A stretch of 64,000 nt of DNA, taken from Ruegeria sp. AD91A. Its GTDB lineage: Bacteria; Pseudomonadota; Alphaproteobacteria; Rhodobacterales; Rhodobacteraceae. Below are positions 9,661 through 19,013 of the stretch, piece by piece. A program made the position numbers and the translations under genes. The notes beneath the pieces were generated by a model. It saw only the letters and a program-made list of their open reading frames with translations. It did not search any database and was not told where the DNA came from. Every line of letters starts with the position of its first letter. Within the stretch, counting starts at the first letter, position 1. The stretch spans positions 2,855,001 through 2,919,000 of the forward strand of contig NZ_CP031946.1 of assembly GCF_003443535.1 (NCBI RefSeq), in the 5' to 3' direction.

Positions 9661-10221
9661 TTGCAAACCATCGTATGTAGAAAGAAATCGACTTGGCCAC
9701 GCGTGTCCGGCGCCGCCCGATCCGCGATCGCGGTGGGCCTCTTTGCACTTGTCTCTGCCTGCGCGCAAAACACAACCAATGAGGATCTCAATCCTGAACG
9801 TCAGTTGATGGCTCTGCAAGAGGTCTCGAAGAAGCGGTCAAGAGGGCAGCGAGTGTGGTGCGTGCCCTACGCGCGAGACCTCAGCGGTATAGAAATTCGC
9901 GGCAATGCGAAGGACTGGTGGGGGAAAGCTCGAAAAACGTTTGAGCGAGGCAAGGAACCGGTTGTTGGAGCGGTAATGTCGTTTCGGGCAACCCGCGGGA
10001 TGCCCTTGGGCCATGTGGCCGTCGTATCCGATATAGTCTCCGATCGCGAAGTCATTGTGAATCACGCCAACTGGCACCGCAACAAGGTGTCGTTGCAAAT
10101 GGGCGTCAAGGATGTCTCGAAAAACAATGACTGGACAGTGGTCCGGGTTGAAAGTCAACCGGGCCGGTATGGCAGTTCCTACCCGGTAAATGGGTTCATC
10201 TATCCGACAGCTGGCAAGTAA
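9661..10221 (+). CDS. CHAP-domain protein, probable lipoprotein
   Basis: This product of about 186 residues starts at a TTG codon. It has a hydrophobic segment (AIAVGLFALVSAC) ending in a lipobox-like VSAC with Cys34, so it is probably a lipoprotein. The rest is a CHAP (cysteine/histidine amidohydrolase) domain: WCVPYARDLSGI places the nucleophile Cys at 67 and GHVAVV places the His at about 118, with NAKDWW and the final NHANW strands also conserved. CHAP domains cleave peptidoglycan stems or cross-bridges, which suggests a cell-wall role in the periplasm. A more distal GTG start is possible but would shorten the signal region. Confidence 0.8.
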   Translation: MQTIVCRKKSTWPRVSGAARSAIAVGLFALVSACAQNTTNEDLNPERQLMALQEVSKKRSRGQRVWCVPYARDLSGIEIRGNAKDWWGKARKTFERGKEPVVGAVMSFRATRGMPLGHVAVVSDIVSDREVIVNHANWHRNKVSLQMGVKDVSKNNDWTVVRVESQPGRYGSSYPVNGFIYPTAGK

Positions 10222-10371
10222 CCTTGTTGAATTTCATTTCGCGAACGAGTTGATCGCACCACGCGCGACACTCATTTCAATCGTGCAGCGAAGACAATGA
10301 CCGTCAGCGTCGGGATACCGAGTGGTTGAAAAGTCCGCATATTGTACAAAACTGCGACATTGGACGATCAA

Positions 10372-10398
10372 AAAAAGGGCACCAGAGGCGCCCTTTTT
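10372..10398. terminator. Bidirectional terminator between the CHAP gene and the BCCT gene
   Basis: AAAAAGGGC and GCCCTTTTT form an inverted repeat flanked by A and T runs on both sides. It can serve the minus-strand transporter, whose stop is 22 bases away, and also the rightward CHAP gene. Confidence 0.8.
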
Positions 10399-10419
10399 CG
10401 ATTTGCTTCGATAGGTCGG

Positions 10420-11628
10420 TCAGTGAACCGTCTCAACCTTGTGGAAGTCCAGATCACGATCTTCAGGCATTGAATCGATACTCATCACCTCCTGGCGTTT
10501 GGTGATCAGGATATAAACGACGCAGGCCAGATACAGGCCAACCACGACGGCTCCGATCCATTGAATCTGCAGCCACTGGCTCTGGAACAGCAGGGTCAGG
10601 GCAAACAACAGCGCGACGTTGCCAGCCACATAGATCGCCTTGCCAAACCGTTCCACGGTCAGGTTCAGGTTGTCGGTGTACAGTCGGATCAGCGAGTCCA
10701 GCGAGTTGATCACGAACGTCACACCCACGATCACCATCGCAATGTTGGTGATGCCTGCGGTACTGATGCCGTTCAGATGGTAATAGTAGAGAACGGTGAA
10801 CCAGATCCCCAGCGGTATGGACGGAAAGATCAGCAGAGCGGCAAGCAACTGCCACGTGGTCAGACCACCCACGAAGCGCGAAGTAAACTGGCCGATCATG
10901 ATCGACCATGCAAACCACCAGAACAGGTAGAATGCGTGATAGTCGGTCAGCGGCAGGACAAATTTGTGCAGGTTGGCGAAATAGGCCCCGATATCGCTGC
11001 CGGTTTCCACGAACCCGGTCACGCCCATGCCTGCAGCTGCCCACATGCCCAGAATCAGTGCAAGGAACAGAAAAGTAGAACCTACCGACAGGATACGAAC
11101 ATACTTCAGATCGGTCGAAGAATAAGCCGCCGCCAGAATGACGACAAACACGATGATGTAGAAGGTAGTAACGACGGATTCGCCGTCTCCGACCTCGGGC
11201 AGATAGCCGGGCAGGTAGATCAGGAAAAGGCTGGCTGTGAAAGCACAGGTGCCGATGATGACCGCGTTGTTAATCAGCTTGACCAGCGGGATCTCAAAGA
11301 ACCTCACACGGGGTTCGATCACGCAGAAGTAGAAGGCCGTCAGAAAATAAAAGGCCCAGATCAGAAAGCCCCAGAATCCGAACTCGATCGCCAGCGGGTT
11401 TGCGAAGGCGTAAGCAGGGTCGTCGGCATATCCACCGAATTCGGTCAGTGGGAACATGATCAGGCCGACATCCAGACCGGATGTGAACAGGATCGCGATG
11501 AACGTGAACAGATGTACCGGTGTCACGCCAACGCAGCGCAGGTTCCACCATTTCACGACGAAGAAAGCGACCAGGCCCAATGCCAGCAGGACGCCGAAAG
11601 ATAGAATGTACTCCAGAAGCACCGACAA
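10420..11628 (-). CDS. BCCT-like betaine/choline/carnitine transporter, short form
   Basis: The 402-residue protein is almost entirely hydrophobic with about 10-12 membrane helices. Its middle (HAFYLFWWFAWSIMIGQF) matches the tryptophan-rich helix of BCCT carriers that forms the betaine-binding cage, with the conserved SRxxxGxTTxQ stretch after it. Family members are usually above 500 residues, so this is a shorter, divergent subgroup seen in marine alphaproteobacteria. Transport of betaine- or DMSP-like compounds is plausible but not shown by the sequence. It stands alone on the minus strand and ends at a clear terminator. Confidence 0.66.
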   Translation of the reverse strand: MSVLLEYILSFGVLLALGLVAFFVVKWWNLRCVGVTPVHLFTFIAILFTSGLDVGLIMFPLTEFGGYADDPAYAFANPLAIEFGFWGFLIWAFYFLTAFYFCVIEPRVRFFEIPLVKLINNAVIIGTCAFTASLFLIYLPGYLPEVGDGESVVTTFYIIVFVVILAAAYSSTDLKYVRILSVGSTFLFLALILGMWAAAGMGVTGFVETGSDIGAYFANLHKFVLPLTDYHAFYLFWWFAWSIMIGQFTSRFVGGLTTWQLLAALLIFPSIPLGIWFTVLYYYHLNGISTAGITNIAMVIVGVTFVINSLDSLIRLYTDNLNLTVERFGKAIYVAGNVALLFALTLLFQSQWLQIQWIGAVVVGLYLACVVYILITKRQEVMSIDSMPEDRDLDFHKVETVH

Positions 11629-11798
11629 ACCTCCCTTGATATGTCAGGTCTTGCCGCCGATATCTTTAATTGGCCAGTCAATCAATATAAACATATGCAA
11701 GACTTTTCTTGCATCACGCATGTGTCTTTTTTGACGCGCACTGCTTGCGACCGATCCCAAAATCAGGGACAGTCCGCGCGACGTGACAGGGGGTCTCC

Positions 11799-12686
11799 AT
11801 GGATCTGCGCGCCATAGCCATGGGGCTGACATTTGCCCTGATCTGGTCATCTGCCTTTACCTCGGCGCGGATCATCGTGGCGGATGCCTCACCTCTGTTT
11901 TCGCTGGCACTGCGGTTTCTTATCTCCGGTGTTCTGGGGGTCATGATTGCCCGCGCGATGGGGCAAAGTTGGAACCTGACCCGAAATCAATGGCGTGCCA
12001 CGATCCTGTTCGGAATCTGCCAAAATGCCCTGTATTTGGGCCTGAACTTCTACGCGATGCAAACGGTCGAGGCTTCGGTCGCAGCCATTATCGCTTCCAC
12101 TATGCCCTTGTTGGTGGCACTGGCAGGTTGGCTGATGTTCGGGGACAAGCTGCGCCCGCTTGGTGTATTGGGTCTGTTCGCCGGTTTCGCCGGAGTCGCC
12201 CTTATCATGAGCAGCCGGATCAGCGCGGGCGTCGATATGTTCGGGGTCGCACTATGCGGTGCGGGGGCGCTTGCTTTGACTTTTGCCACGCTTGCAGTTC
12301 GCGGTGCGACGTCTGGCGGTAACTTCATGATGGTCGTCGGCTTGCAGATGCTGGTAGGCTCAGCCGCGCTGTTCCTGGCCGCTCCGATCTTTGAGACCAT
12401 CTACATTCACCCGACACTTCCGCTGGCGCTGGCGTTCATCTACACAACCCTTTTCCCCGGATTGCTGGCCACATTGATCTGGTTCCTGCTACTGGATCGG
12501 ATCGGAGCCATTCGGGCCGCCACTTTCCACTTTTTGAACCCTGTATTCGGGGTCACGATCGCAGCGATCCTGCTGGGCGAAAAGTTGGGCGGGATGGACG
12601 CGGTCGGCGTTGCCGTCACGACCCTTGGCATTCTTGCGGTTCAGATTTCACGACAGGGCGCTCAGGGCAGCAAGGCCTCGACTTGA
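11799..12686 (+). CDS. EamA/DMT family transporter
   Basis: The 295-residue protein has ten predicted helices in two repeats of five, the layout of the drug/metabolite transporter superfamily. Repeat 1 ends with the LVALAGWLMFGDKLRP motif, repeat 2 with the matching NPVFGVTIAAILLGEKLGG motif. It would export small metabolites or amino acids through the inner membrane; the substrate is unknown. The first Met at 11799 is better placed than the slightly more upstream one in another frame. The last 25 bases overlap the 3' end of the convergent glutathione peroxidase gene. Confidence 0.88.
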   Translation: MDLRAIAMGLTFALIWSSAFTSARIIVADASPLFSLALRFLISGVLGVMIARAMGQSWNLTRNQWRATILFGICQNALYLGLNFYAMQTVEASVAAIIASTMPLLVALAGWLMFGDKLRPLGVLGLFAGFAGVALIMSSRISAGVDMFGVALCGAGALALTFATLAVRGATSGGNFMMVVGLQMLVGSAALFLAAPIFETIYIHPTLPLALAFIYTTLFPGLLATLIWFLLLDRIGAIRAATFHFLNPVFGVTIAAILLGEKLGGMDAVGVAVTTLGILAVQISRQGAQGSKAST

Positions 12687-13183
12687 GACAACAATTTACG
12701 GGAATCGGGTTTAACGTTCGACCCATAGGTCGCAACCACTTCCCCTTCAGAATCGATCAGGATCTTGTTGAAATTCCATTTGGGTGTGAAACCGGTCCGG
12801 GCGGCAACGGCTTTGTAGAACGGATGGGCGTCTGCGCCTTTGACCGGAGTGATGTCCGTCATCAGCAGGGTCAGCCCATAGTTCATCTCACAAAACTGTT
12901 TAACCTCATCTGCCGATTCCAGCTCCTGATTGAATGAATCCGACGGCACCGCAAGAACGACCAGCCCTTTGCCGGAATAGGTCTCATGCACCTTTTGCAG
13001 AGCCGCGTATTGTCCCGTGAATCCACAATGCGACGCGGTGTTGACCACCAGCACAGGTTGGCCGCGCCAGTCTTCGATGGCCAATGTGCCTCCGTCGATC
13101 GAGTCGAACTCACCGGTCAGAGGTGCCGCCTGAACGGCGCGGCCCAGTAAGATCAGGGCAGTCAAAAGCAGCAATCTCATCAT
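12662..13183 (-). CDS. Glutathione peroxidase, secreted
   Basis: The 173-residue protein begins with a signal peptide (LLLLTALILLGRAVQA) and continues with the thioredoxin-fold glutathione peroxidase. The catalytic site is Cys, not selenocysteine: NTASHCGFTGQY at residues 48-59 with Cys53. The Gln/Trp catalytic partners are in the usual places (PSDSFNQE and KWNFNK). It likely reduces peroxides in the periplasm, possibly with thioredoxin-type donors. It is convergent with the DMT gene and overlaps its stop by 25 bases. Two methionine sulfoxide reductase genes follow on the other strand, so the area groups oxidative-damage functions. Confidence 0.88.
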   Translation of the reverse strand: MMRLLLLTALILLGRAVQAAPLTGEFDSIDGGTLAIEDWRGQPVLVVNTASHCGFTGQYAALQKVHETYSGKGLVVLAVPSDSFNQELESADEVKQFCEMNYGLTLLMTDITPVKGADAHPFYKAVAARTGFTPKWNFNKILIDSEGEVVATYGSNVKPDSRKLLSQVEALLP

Positions 13184-13328
13184 TTCTTGTCCTCCCTTTT
13201 AGATTGATACGCATGTCTTTGTTGTTCAGATCACTTGCACGACTGCGAGAGCGGTTTGAAATATCGCTTTGCTTTCCACTCCGCAGCCCCCAGATAATGG
13301 CGCAAACAATAAATCAGCCGGAGGATCC

Positions 13329-13775
13329 ATGACTCGCTATACCAAAGACCCCACGGCCATTGCTGCGCTTTCGCCCGAAGAGTTTCACGTCACTCAACGC
13401 AGTGGTACAGAACGTCCGGGCACCGGGAAATACCTGAACAACAAAGAACCGGGTATCTATGTGGATATCGTATCAGGTGAACCGCTGTTTGCCTCGACCC
13501 ATAAATACGAATCCGGGTGCGGTTGGCCCAGTTTCACCAAGCCGATCGTCCACGAACACGTCGAAGAGTTCCGCGATGCCACGCATGGCATGATCCGTAC
13601 CGAGGTTCGTTCGAAACACGGCGACAGCCATCTGGGGCATGTCTTCCCGGATGGTCCGCGTGAACATGGCGGGCTACGTTACTGCATAAACTCCGCCTCG
13701 CTAAGGTTCATTCATCGGGACGAGATGGAAGCCGAAGGTTATGGCGAATACCTGAATCAAGTGGAGGATATCTGA
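13329..13775 (+). CDS. msrB: Peptide methionine-R-sulfoxide reductase
   Basis: The 148-residue MsrB has the catalytic [11 protein letters not shown] motif near residue 120 with the reactive Cys, a GHVFPDGP loop and the conserved ESGCGWPSF substrate region. The two CxxC pairs that bind structural zinc in many MsrBs are absent: the stretch that should hold the first pair reads [13 protein letters not shown]. The start at 13329 ([10 protein letters not shown]) fits the family better than the upstream ATG at 13269. It reduces the R form of methionine sulfoxide. The stop overlaps the msrA start, so the pair is coupled. Confidence 0.92.
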   Translation: MTRYTKDPTAIAALSPEEFHVTQRSGTERPGTGKYLNNKEPGIYVDIVSGEPLFASTHKYESGCGWPSFTKPIVHEHVEEFRDATHGMIRTEVRSKHGDSHLGHVFPDGPREHGGLRYCINSASLRFIHRDEMEAEGYGEYLNQVEDI

Positions 13776-14287
13776 TGACCCAACAACGCGCTGTACTGGC
13801 CGGGGGCTGCTTCTGGGGTATGCAGGATCTGATCCGCAAACTGCCGGGCGTGTCGCGTACCCGTGTCGGTTACACTGGGGGCGACGTGCCCAACGCAACC
13901 TATCGCAACCATGGCACACACGCCGAGGGGATCGAGATCTGGTTCGATCCGTCTCAGATCAGCTATCGCGACCTGCTGGAGTTCTTCTACCAGATCCATG
14001 ACCCGACTACGGTCAACCGTCAGGGCAACGATATCGGCATGAGCTATCGATCTGCGATCTACTACGTGGATGACACGCAGAAACAGGCGGCCTTGGACAC
14101 TATCGCCGACGTGAGTGCCAGCGGCTTGTGGCCCGGAAAAGTAGTGACCGAAGTCGAGCCTGTCGGAGACTTCTGGGAAGCCGAGCCAGAGCATCAGGAT
14201 TATCTGGAGCGGATCCCGAACGGCTATACCTGCCACTTCCCACGACAGGATTGGGTTCTGCCCAAGCGCGCAAGCGCAGCAGAATAA
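13775..14287 (+). CDS. msrA: Peptide methionine-S-sulfoxide reductase
   Basis: The 170-residue product opens with the MsrA signature [14 protein letters not shown], containing the catalytic Cys at about residue 12. [14 protein letters not shown] and the [14 protein letters not shown] block are further fixed family regions. It reduces the S form of methionine sulfoxide. The start codon overlaps the msrB stop (TGATG), a translationally coupled pair repairing both epimers. A hairpin follows the stop. Confidence 0.94.
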   Translation: MTQQRAVLAGGCFWGMQDLIRKLPGVSRTRVGYTGGDVPNATYRNHGTHAEGIEIWFDPSQISYRDLLEFFYQIHDPTTVNRQGNDIGMSYRSAIYYVDDTQKQAALDTIADVSASGLWPGKVVTEVEPVGDFWEAEPEHQDYLERIPNGYTCHFPRQDWVLPKRASAAE

Positions 14288-14302
14288 AGCACCACCTGCC
14301 CG

Positions 14303-14327
14303 GCCCCTCTGAATCTTTCAGGGGGGC
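14303..14327. terminator. Hairpin between msrA and the hyuA-like gene
   Basis: GCCCCTCTGAA and TTCAGGGGGGC form an 11-bp stem with a TCT loop and one G-U pair, sitting between two convergent genes and reaching the minus-strand stop. No U-run follows on the plus strand. Confidence 0.6.
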
Positions 14328-16330
14328 TAGTCTGCGGCCACCCTCGGACGTCCGCTTGCCTCGACCGTGATCATGGCTTCGACAAAGACATCCTTTGCCT
14401 CGACCCGTGCAGTTTTGATGTCACGATCCACGATCACGCGAATGTCTTCTGCGCCGGCTTCTCGCACTGCGCCCTCCGCTTCGGACATCAAAACCTTTTC
14501 CAACAAGGCCAACGCGTCCTCTGACGCGGTAAAATCCTGCGGACCATCCTGCAGATGCACGCGATACCGCCCTTCCGCCGGGGATGTGACCGTGCCCGAG
14601 CGGCGCAAGGTCAGCCGCCCCACGACAGCACCAATCGCATTTGCCACGCCTGCATGTTCCGGCAGGATCATCCGGCAATGCAACCGCTCACCCACGGCAG
14701 GGTAGTAACTGGGGGCCGACGCCCCAAGGCCCACCACATCCACATTCAAAGCAGCGCTCAGCGACAGCAACCCACGGTGTTGTGCCAACCCACGCTGTGT
14801 CAGAACATGACGCGCCAAATCATGCGGCAGCACACCAAATCCATCTTGTTCTTCATCAAAAGCAGTCTCTAACAAAGCCAGACTGGTCTGTTTGGTCAAT
14901 TGATCGACTATCATCTGCGCAAGGGCCTCGGGCGAGTGTGCAAGCATATCCCCTGACCCAACCCGTTTACGTGCCATAAGCTGCAGTGCCTTACGGGCCG
15001 CCTCGACGTCCCAGGCGCTGACCCGCCCCAGCAAATGGCTGGCATCCGACGGTGTCACGCCCGAGACCTGAACGATCCCGCGATCCACCAGCCGCGTCAG
15101 CGCTCCGTTCTCCATCCGGGACCGAAGTAGCGCACTTAAGGGCAGAACCTGATCGCCCAGCCTCTCCAACAAGATCTCTTCCCGTGCACCGACTCCGTCG
15201 GTGTCGATGCCGGTCACGCGGCGGGCAAAGCGTGTATCATGCTCGCCCACGGTCGTGGCCCGCAATTGTTCATCCAGCACAGAATTCACAACGTCTGGTG
15301 CTTCTGATGCGATCAGCGATACGGGCAACACCCGACGCGGGCCGAGGAACACACCGCCCCGTAGCCCTTCGGCCACAACATGCACCTGGCTGTCACCGCC
15401 CAGACCATGGGTACGCATCGCCACGGCTTCAACCATGGTGCGAAACCCACCCACCTGCGCCCCGGCCGGATCAATCGCGGGCTTTCCATCCCGGATAAGT
15501 GCAACATCGGTCGTGGTTCCCCCGATATCCGAGACCAGCGCATTGTCCGCTGCGGTAAGCCATCGCGCCCCGACAATAGAAGCCGCCGGACCGCTGAGGA
15601 TTGTCTCTATCGGCCGTTCCCGCGCCTGTTCCGCGCTCATTAATGCACCATCGCCGCGCACCACCATCATCGGCGCAGAAATCCCCAAAGCACGCAGCTG
15701 ATCCTGTGCACGCCCGATCAGGCGGTCGATCATCCCGATCAGCCGCGCATTCAGAACAGCCGTCACGGCGCGTTTCGGACCATTGAGCTTGGCGGACAAA
15801 TGATGCGAACAGGTCACCGGCGCCCCGGTTCTTTCCGAGATTATGCGCGCCGCTTCCAACTCATGCGCCGGGTTGCGGGTGGCGAACTGAGCAGCAACCG
15901 CAAAGCCAGAAACCCCCTTATGAGAGTCTAAAAAGGCCTCAAGCGCTGCGATATCCAAGGCCGCAGCCTGCCCCCCGGAATGGGTATGCCCACCCGCAAT
16001 CACCAGGACCGGATCACCCTTCAGCGCCTCTTTCAGCCCGTGTTTTTCAAGATCGCTGTCCTTGAACCCGATATAGATCAACGCGACACGACCGCCCTGC
16101 CCCTCGACCAGAGCATTCGTGGCCAGCGTCGTCGATAATGACGCCATCGAGATCTGATCCGGCGTGACCTGCGCCTCTGCCAGTACAGACGAGATCGCCC
16201 TGCCCACACCAATCGCCAGATCCGCCCGGGTGGTCAGAGACTTGGCCGAGGCAATGACCTCTTGCTCATCTCTGATCAACACCGCGTCGGTATAGGTCCC
16301 GCCCGTATCTACCCCCAAAGACAACGTCAT
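14327..16330 (-). CDS. Hydantoinase/oxoprolinase family protein (HyuA-like)
   Basis: The 667-residue protein belongs to the ATP-grasp-free HyuA/5-oxoprolinase A family. The N-terminus has the actin-like phosphate loop DTGGTYTDAVL (residues 8-18), and the second phosphate motif DIGGTTTDVALI appears near residue 270. Family members open hydantoin or oxoproline rings with ATP, usually together with a HyuB subunit. No hyuB is present on either side, so this copy is solitary and its substrate is unknown. The protein ends on a hairpin shared with the convergent msrA. Confidence 0.88.
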   Translation of the reverse strand: MTLSLGVDTGGTYTDAVLIRDEQEVIASAKSLTTRADLAIGVGRAISSVLAEAQVTPDQISMASLSTTLATNALVEGQGGRVALIYIGFKDSDLEKHGLKEALKGDPVLVIAGGHTHSGGQAAALDIAALEAFLDSHKGVSGFAVAAQFATRNPAHELEAARIISERTGAPVTCSHHLSAKLNGPKRAVTAVLNARLIGMIDRLIGRAQDQLRALGISAPMMVVRGDGALMSAEQARERPIETILSGPAASIVGARWLTAADNALVSDIGGTTTDVALIRDGKPAIDPAGAQVGGFRTMVEAVAMRTHGLGGDSQVHVVAEGLRGGVFLGPRRVLPVSLIASEAPDVVNSVLDEQLRATTVGEHDTRFARRVTGIDTDGVGAREEILLERLGDQVLPLSALLRSRMENGALTRLVDRGIVQVSGVTPSDASHLLGRVSAWDVEAARKALQLMARKRVGSGDMLAHSPEALAQMIVDQLTKQTSLALLETAFDEEQDGFGVLPHDLARHVLTQRGLAQHRGLLSLSAALNVDVVGLGASAPSYYPAVGERLHCRMILPEHAGVANAIGAVVGRLTLRRSGTVTSPAEGRYRVHLQDGPQDFTASEDALALLEKVLMSEAEGAVREAGAEDIRVIVDRDIKTARVEAKDVFVEAMITVEASGRPRVAAD

Positions 16331-16402
16331 CGGGTTCTCCTCACTGTTCGCTGGGGATGGGTGTAGCGGTTATGCACGACACGTCCAGCCTGTTTGCGGC
16401 AA

Positions 16403-17440
16403 TTATGACAGTTGTTCCACCGCCCAGCGCGCCGCGTCGGCCACCGTCTCGTCGGGGTCTTCGACCAGATTCTGGGCCACTGTTTTCAATTTCGGCTGTC
16501 CCGAGTTTCCAATGGCATACAGAACGTTGCGCACGAACCGGTCCCGCCCGATGCGCTTGATCGGTGAGCCAGAAAACTGCGCACGGAAGGCTGCGTCGTC
16601 AAGCGCCGCCAGTTCTTGCAAGCCGGGCGCTTTCAGATCGTCCCGGGCGGCATAGCGCATATCGCTCGCGGCGACGGCAAATTTGTTCCAGGGACACGCG
16701 GCCAAGCAATCGTCGCAGCCGTAAATCCGATTGCCCAACTTATTGCGCAGCTCTTGGTCCACCGGACCTTTGTGTTCAATTGTCAGGTATGAAATGCACC
16801 GCCGTGCATCCAACTGATACGGCGCCGGAAACGCATCGGTCGGGCAACTGTCCAGACAGGAGCGGCACGACCCGCAGTGGTCTATCTCTGATTTGTCCGC
16901 CGGCAGGTCCAGTGTGGAGAAAACAGACCCTATAAAAGCCCAATTTCCCCATTCGCGGCTTACAAGATTGGTATGTTTGCCCTGCCACCCCAATCCGGCT
17001 GCGTGCCCCAAAGGTTTCTCGGGAACCGGTGCGGTATCGACAAACACTTTTACTTCCCCCCCGGCTTCGGCAATCAGCCATCGCGCCAACCGTTTCAGCC
17101 GCTTCTTGACCAGATCATGATAGTCCTTGTTCTGCGCATAGACCGAAATTGCACCGCGATCCGGGTGATTCAGGATCTCTGTCGGGTCATGTTCCGGCGT
17201 ATAGCTTTCGGCCAACATGACGACTGACTGCGCCTCGGGCCAAAGGGCGGCAGGATCGCCACGCCATTGTGTGCGCGCGGCCATCCATCCCATTTGCCCG
17301 TGGTAACCGGCATCCAAATATGCCCGCAAGCGTTTCGGCACCAGTGGAACATCCCATGGCCGGCACACACGACAGGCAACAAACCCCTCTGCCAAGGCTT
17401 GTTGCACCAGCTTTTCCTTAAGATCCGATCCGCTCTTCAT
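16403..17440 (-). CDS. queG: Epoxyqueuosine reductase
   Basis: The 345-residue protein matches QueG. Two ferredoxin-type cluster motifs are visible: [16 protein letters not shown] near residue 195, and [14 protein letters not shown] near residue 245, which together hold two 4Fe-4S clusters. The preceding cobalamin-binding region and the C-terminal HEAT-like segment ([12 protein letters not shown]) are also typical. It carries out the last step of queuosine synthesis in tRNA. The start at 17440 ([11 protein letters not shown]) is chosen because the longer frame adds residues without family support. A GST gene follows upstream in the same direction. Confidence 0.92.
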   Translation of the reverse strand: MKSGSDLKEKLVQQALAEGFVACRVCRPWDVPLVPKRLRAYLDAGYHGQMGWMAARTQWRGDPAALWPEAQSVVMLAESYTPEHDPTEILNHPDRGAISVYAQNKDYHDLVKKRLKRLARWLIAEAGGEVKVFVDTAPVPEKPLGHAAGLGWQGKHTNLVSREWGNWAFIGSVFSTLDLPADKSEIDHCGSCRSCLDSCPTDAFPAPYQLDARRCISYLTIEHKGPVDQELRNKLGNRIYGCDDCLAACPWNKFAVAASDMRYAARDDLKAPGLQELAALDDAAFRAQFSGSPIKRIGRDRFVRNVLYAIGNSGQPKLKTVAQNLVEDPDETVADAARWAVEQLS

Positions 17441-17515
17441 CTGGCCAAAAATATCCTCGGGGGGAATCGCGCCCACGGCGCGATGGGGGGCAGACAGCCC
17501 CCCTTGCGCACCCTA

Positions 17516-18181
17516 TCAGAAATCCAGATCAGCGTAATGGGGCGGCGGTCGGAACCCAGGCACCTGATCCGCCAGAATTGACCGAAACGCAGGACGAGAC
17601 TTGATCTTTGCGTACCAGTCCTTGACCACCTGGCTGCGATTCCAGTCCACGTCCGAGATGTAGTCCAGCGAAGACAGATGCGCTGCGGCCGCGAAATCAG
17701 CCAGTGTCATCTGATCCCCCGCAAGCCAGCGGCGATGATCCAGCAGCCATGCCATGTAATCCAGATGGTATTTGATCGCCCTGGCGCCCTGTTTGATATG
17801 CTTGCTGTCCGGATACCCCTGTCCCGTCACCTTTTTGTTCACCCGCTCATACAACAGTTTCGATGTCACCTCGTGGTGAAACTTGTCGTCGAACCACCCG
17901 ACAAGGCGCCGCACTTCAAATCTGGCTTCGGGGTTTTTCGGCATCAAAGCTGGCTCAGGGCGGGTTTCTTCGATGTATTCGCAGATCGCCGCGCTTTCCG
18001 ACATGATGTGCCCGTCCAGACGCAACACGGGTACTTTTCCCGCCGGATTGCGGCGCAGGAAATCAGGATCCTGCTCCCAGTATCGCTCTTCTACCAGCTC
18101 AACCTCGATCTTCTTCTCCGCCAGCGACAGACGGACCTTGCGACAATACGGAGAGAGGGGAACGTGAAACAGACGCGCCAT
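17516..18181 (-). CDS. Glutathione S-transferase family protein
   Basis: The 221-residue protein has the thioredoxin-like N-terminal domain with SPYCRKVRLSLAEKK near residue 9 (Ser/Cys at the glutathione-thiolate position) and the cis-Pro strand GKVPVLRLDG near 50 followed by SESAAICEYIEE, which binds the glutathione gamma-Glu. The C-terminal half is the all-helical domain. The start at 18181 (MARLFHVPLS) gives this N-terminus; the 65 additional upstream residues have no family counterpart. It lies 75 bases upstream of queG on the same strand, so the pair may be co-transcribed. Confidence 0.88.
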   Translation of the reverse strand: MARLFHVPLSPYCRKVRLSLAEKKIEVELVEERYWEQDPDFLRRNPAGKVPVLRLDGHIMSESAAICEYIEETRPEPALMPKNPEARFEVRRLVGWFDDKFHHEVTSKLLYERVNKKVTGQGYPDSKHIKQGARAIKYHLDYMAWLLDHRRWLAGDQMTLADFAAAAHLSSLDYISDVDWNRSQVVKDWYAKIKSRPAFRSILADQVPGFRPPPHYADLDF

Positions 18182-18239
18182 GGACTTCCAATCGAACCAG
18201 TGAATACCCGACAGATTTACCCTTGGCAGATAGCGGGTT

Positions 18240-18974
18240 TCAATCCTCGAAACAATCTGCGCGACCATCTGCGCGGATGGTGGCCGCCCCATCGAGAATT
18301 GAAGCCGCTCTTCTGCGGGTTCTGGCAGTTGGATCCGTGACAGACCTGTTGCGTGGTGACGGCAGGATTGCAGCAATCCGTGCTGCCTGAACCGAGGTCA
18401 GCTTTGACGCGCTGGTGTTGAAATAGCGTTGCGCAGCAGCTTCGACCCCAAACACGCCGTTCCCGGTTTCGGCCACATTCAGATACACTTCAAGAATACG
18501 CTGCTTGCTCCAGAATATTTCAACCACCGGCGTGATCGAGGTTTCCAAAGCCTTGCGCACCCAACTGCGGCCCTGCCAGAGGAACACATTCTTCACAACC
18601 TGTTGCGTGATGGTCGACGCACCGCGACTTCCGCCATCCTCAAGTGCATCGCGAATGGCTTCAACGTCAAAGCCCCAATGCAGACAGAAATTTGCGTCCT
18701 CAGCCGCCACAACTGATCTTGCCATGATCGGAGCCATGTCCTCGATCGGCACCCATTCGCGTTCAACCTTTCCCAGCCGGCGCCATTCCGACCAGATGGT
18801 ATGCGTCACGGGCGGGTTCACGACCGAATAAATCAGGACCAGAGCAACCACGAGACACACAACTGCCATGGCCACGCGCGCTACCCAGCGGCGAACCTGT
18901 CGCGCCACCGGTACTTTCTTTCTGGATGCCTTACTTTTTTTTCCGCCAGATTTGCGGGCTGCTTTCTTAGCCAT
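18240..18974 (-). CDS. mtgA: Monofunctional biosynthetic peptidoglycan transglycosylase
   Basis: The 244-residue protein has a basic N-terminus, one membrane helix at about residues 33-50 (AMAVVCLVVALVLIYSVV) and the GT51 glycosyltransferase domain. The catalytic Glu sits in the VVAAEDANFCLHWG motif near residue 90, and the GGSRGASTITQQ(V)VKN block near 114 is the second family signature. KQRILEVYLNVAETGNGVFG is the third. It polymerises lipid II into glycan chains without a transpeptidase domain. The next gene upstream encodes a secreted Hint protein; no operon link is evident. Confidence 0.93.
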   Translation of the reverse strand: MAKKAARKSGGKKSKASRKKVPVARQVRRWVARVAMAVVCLVVALVLIYSVVNPPVTHTIWSEWRRLGKVEREWVPIEDMAPIMARSVVAAEDANFCLHWGFDVEAIRDALEDGGSRGASTITQQVVKNVFLWQGRSWVRKALETSITPVVEIFWSKQRILEVYLNVAETGNGVFGVEAAAQRYFNTSASKLTSVQAARIAAILPSPRNRSVTDPTARTRRRAASILDGAATIRADGRADCFED

Positions 18975-19013
18975 GCCTCAGCTATACGACGCAGGGTTCC
19001 GGTTTGAAACGGC

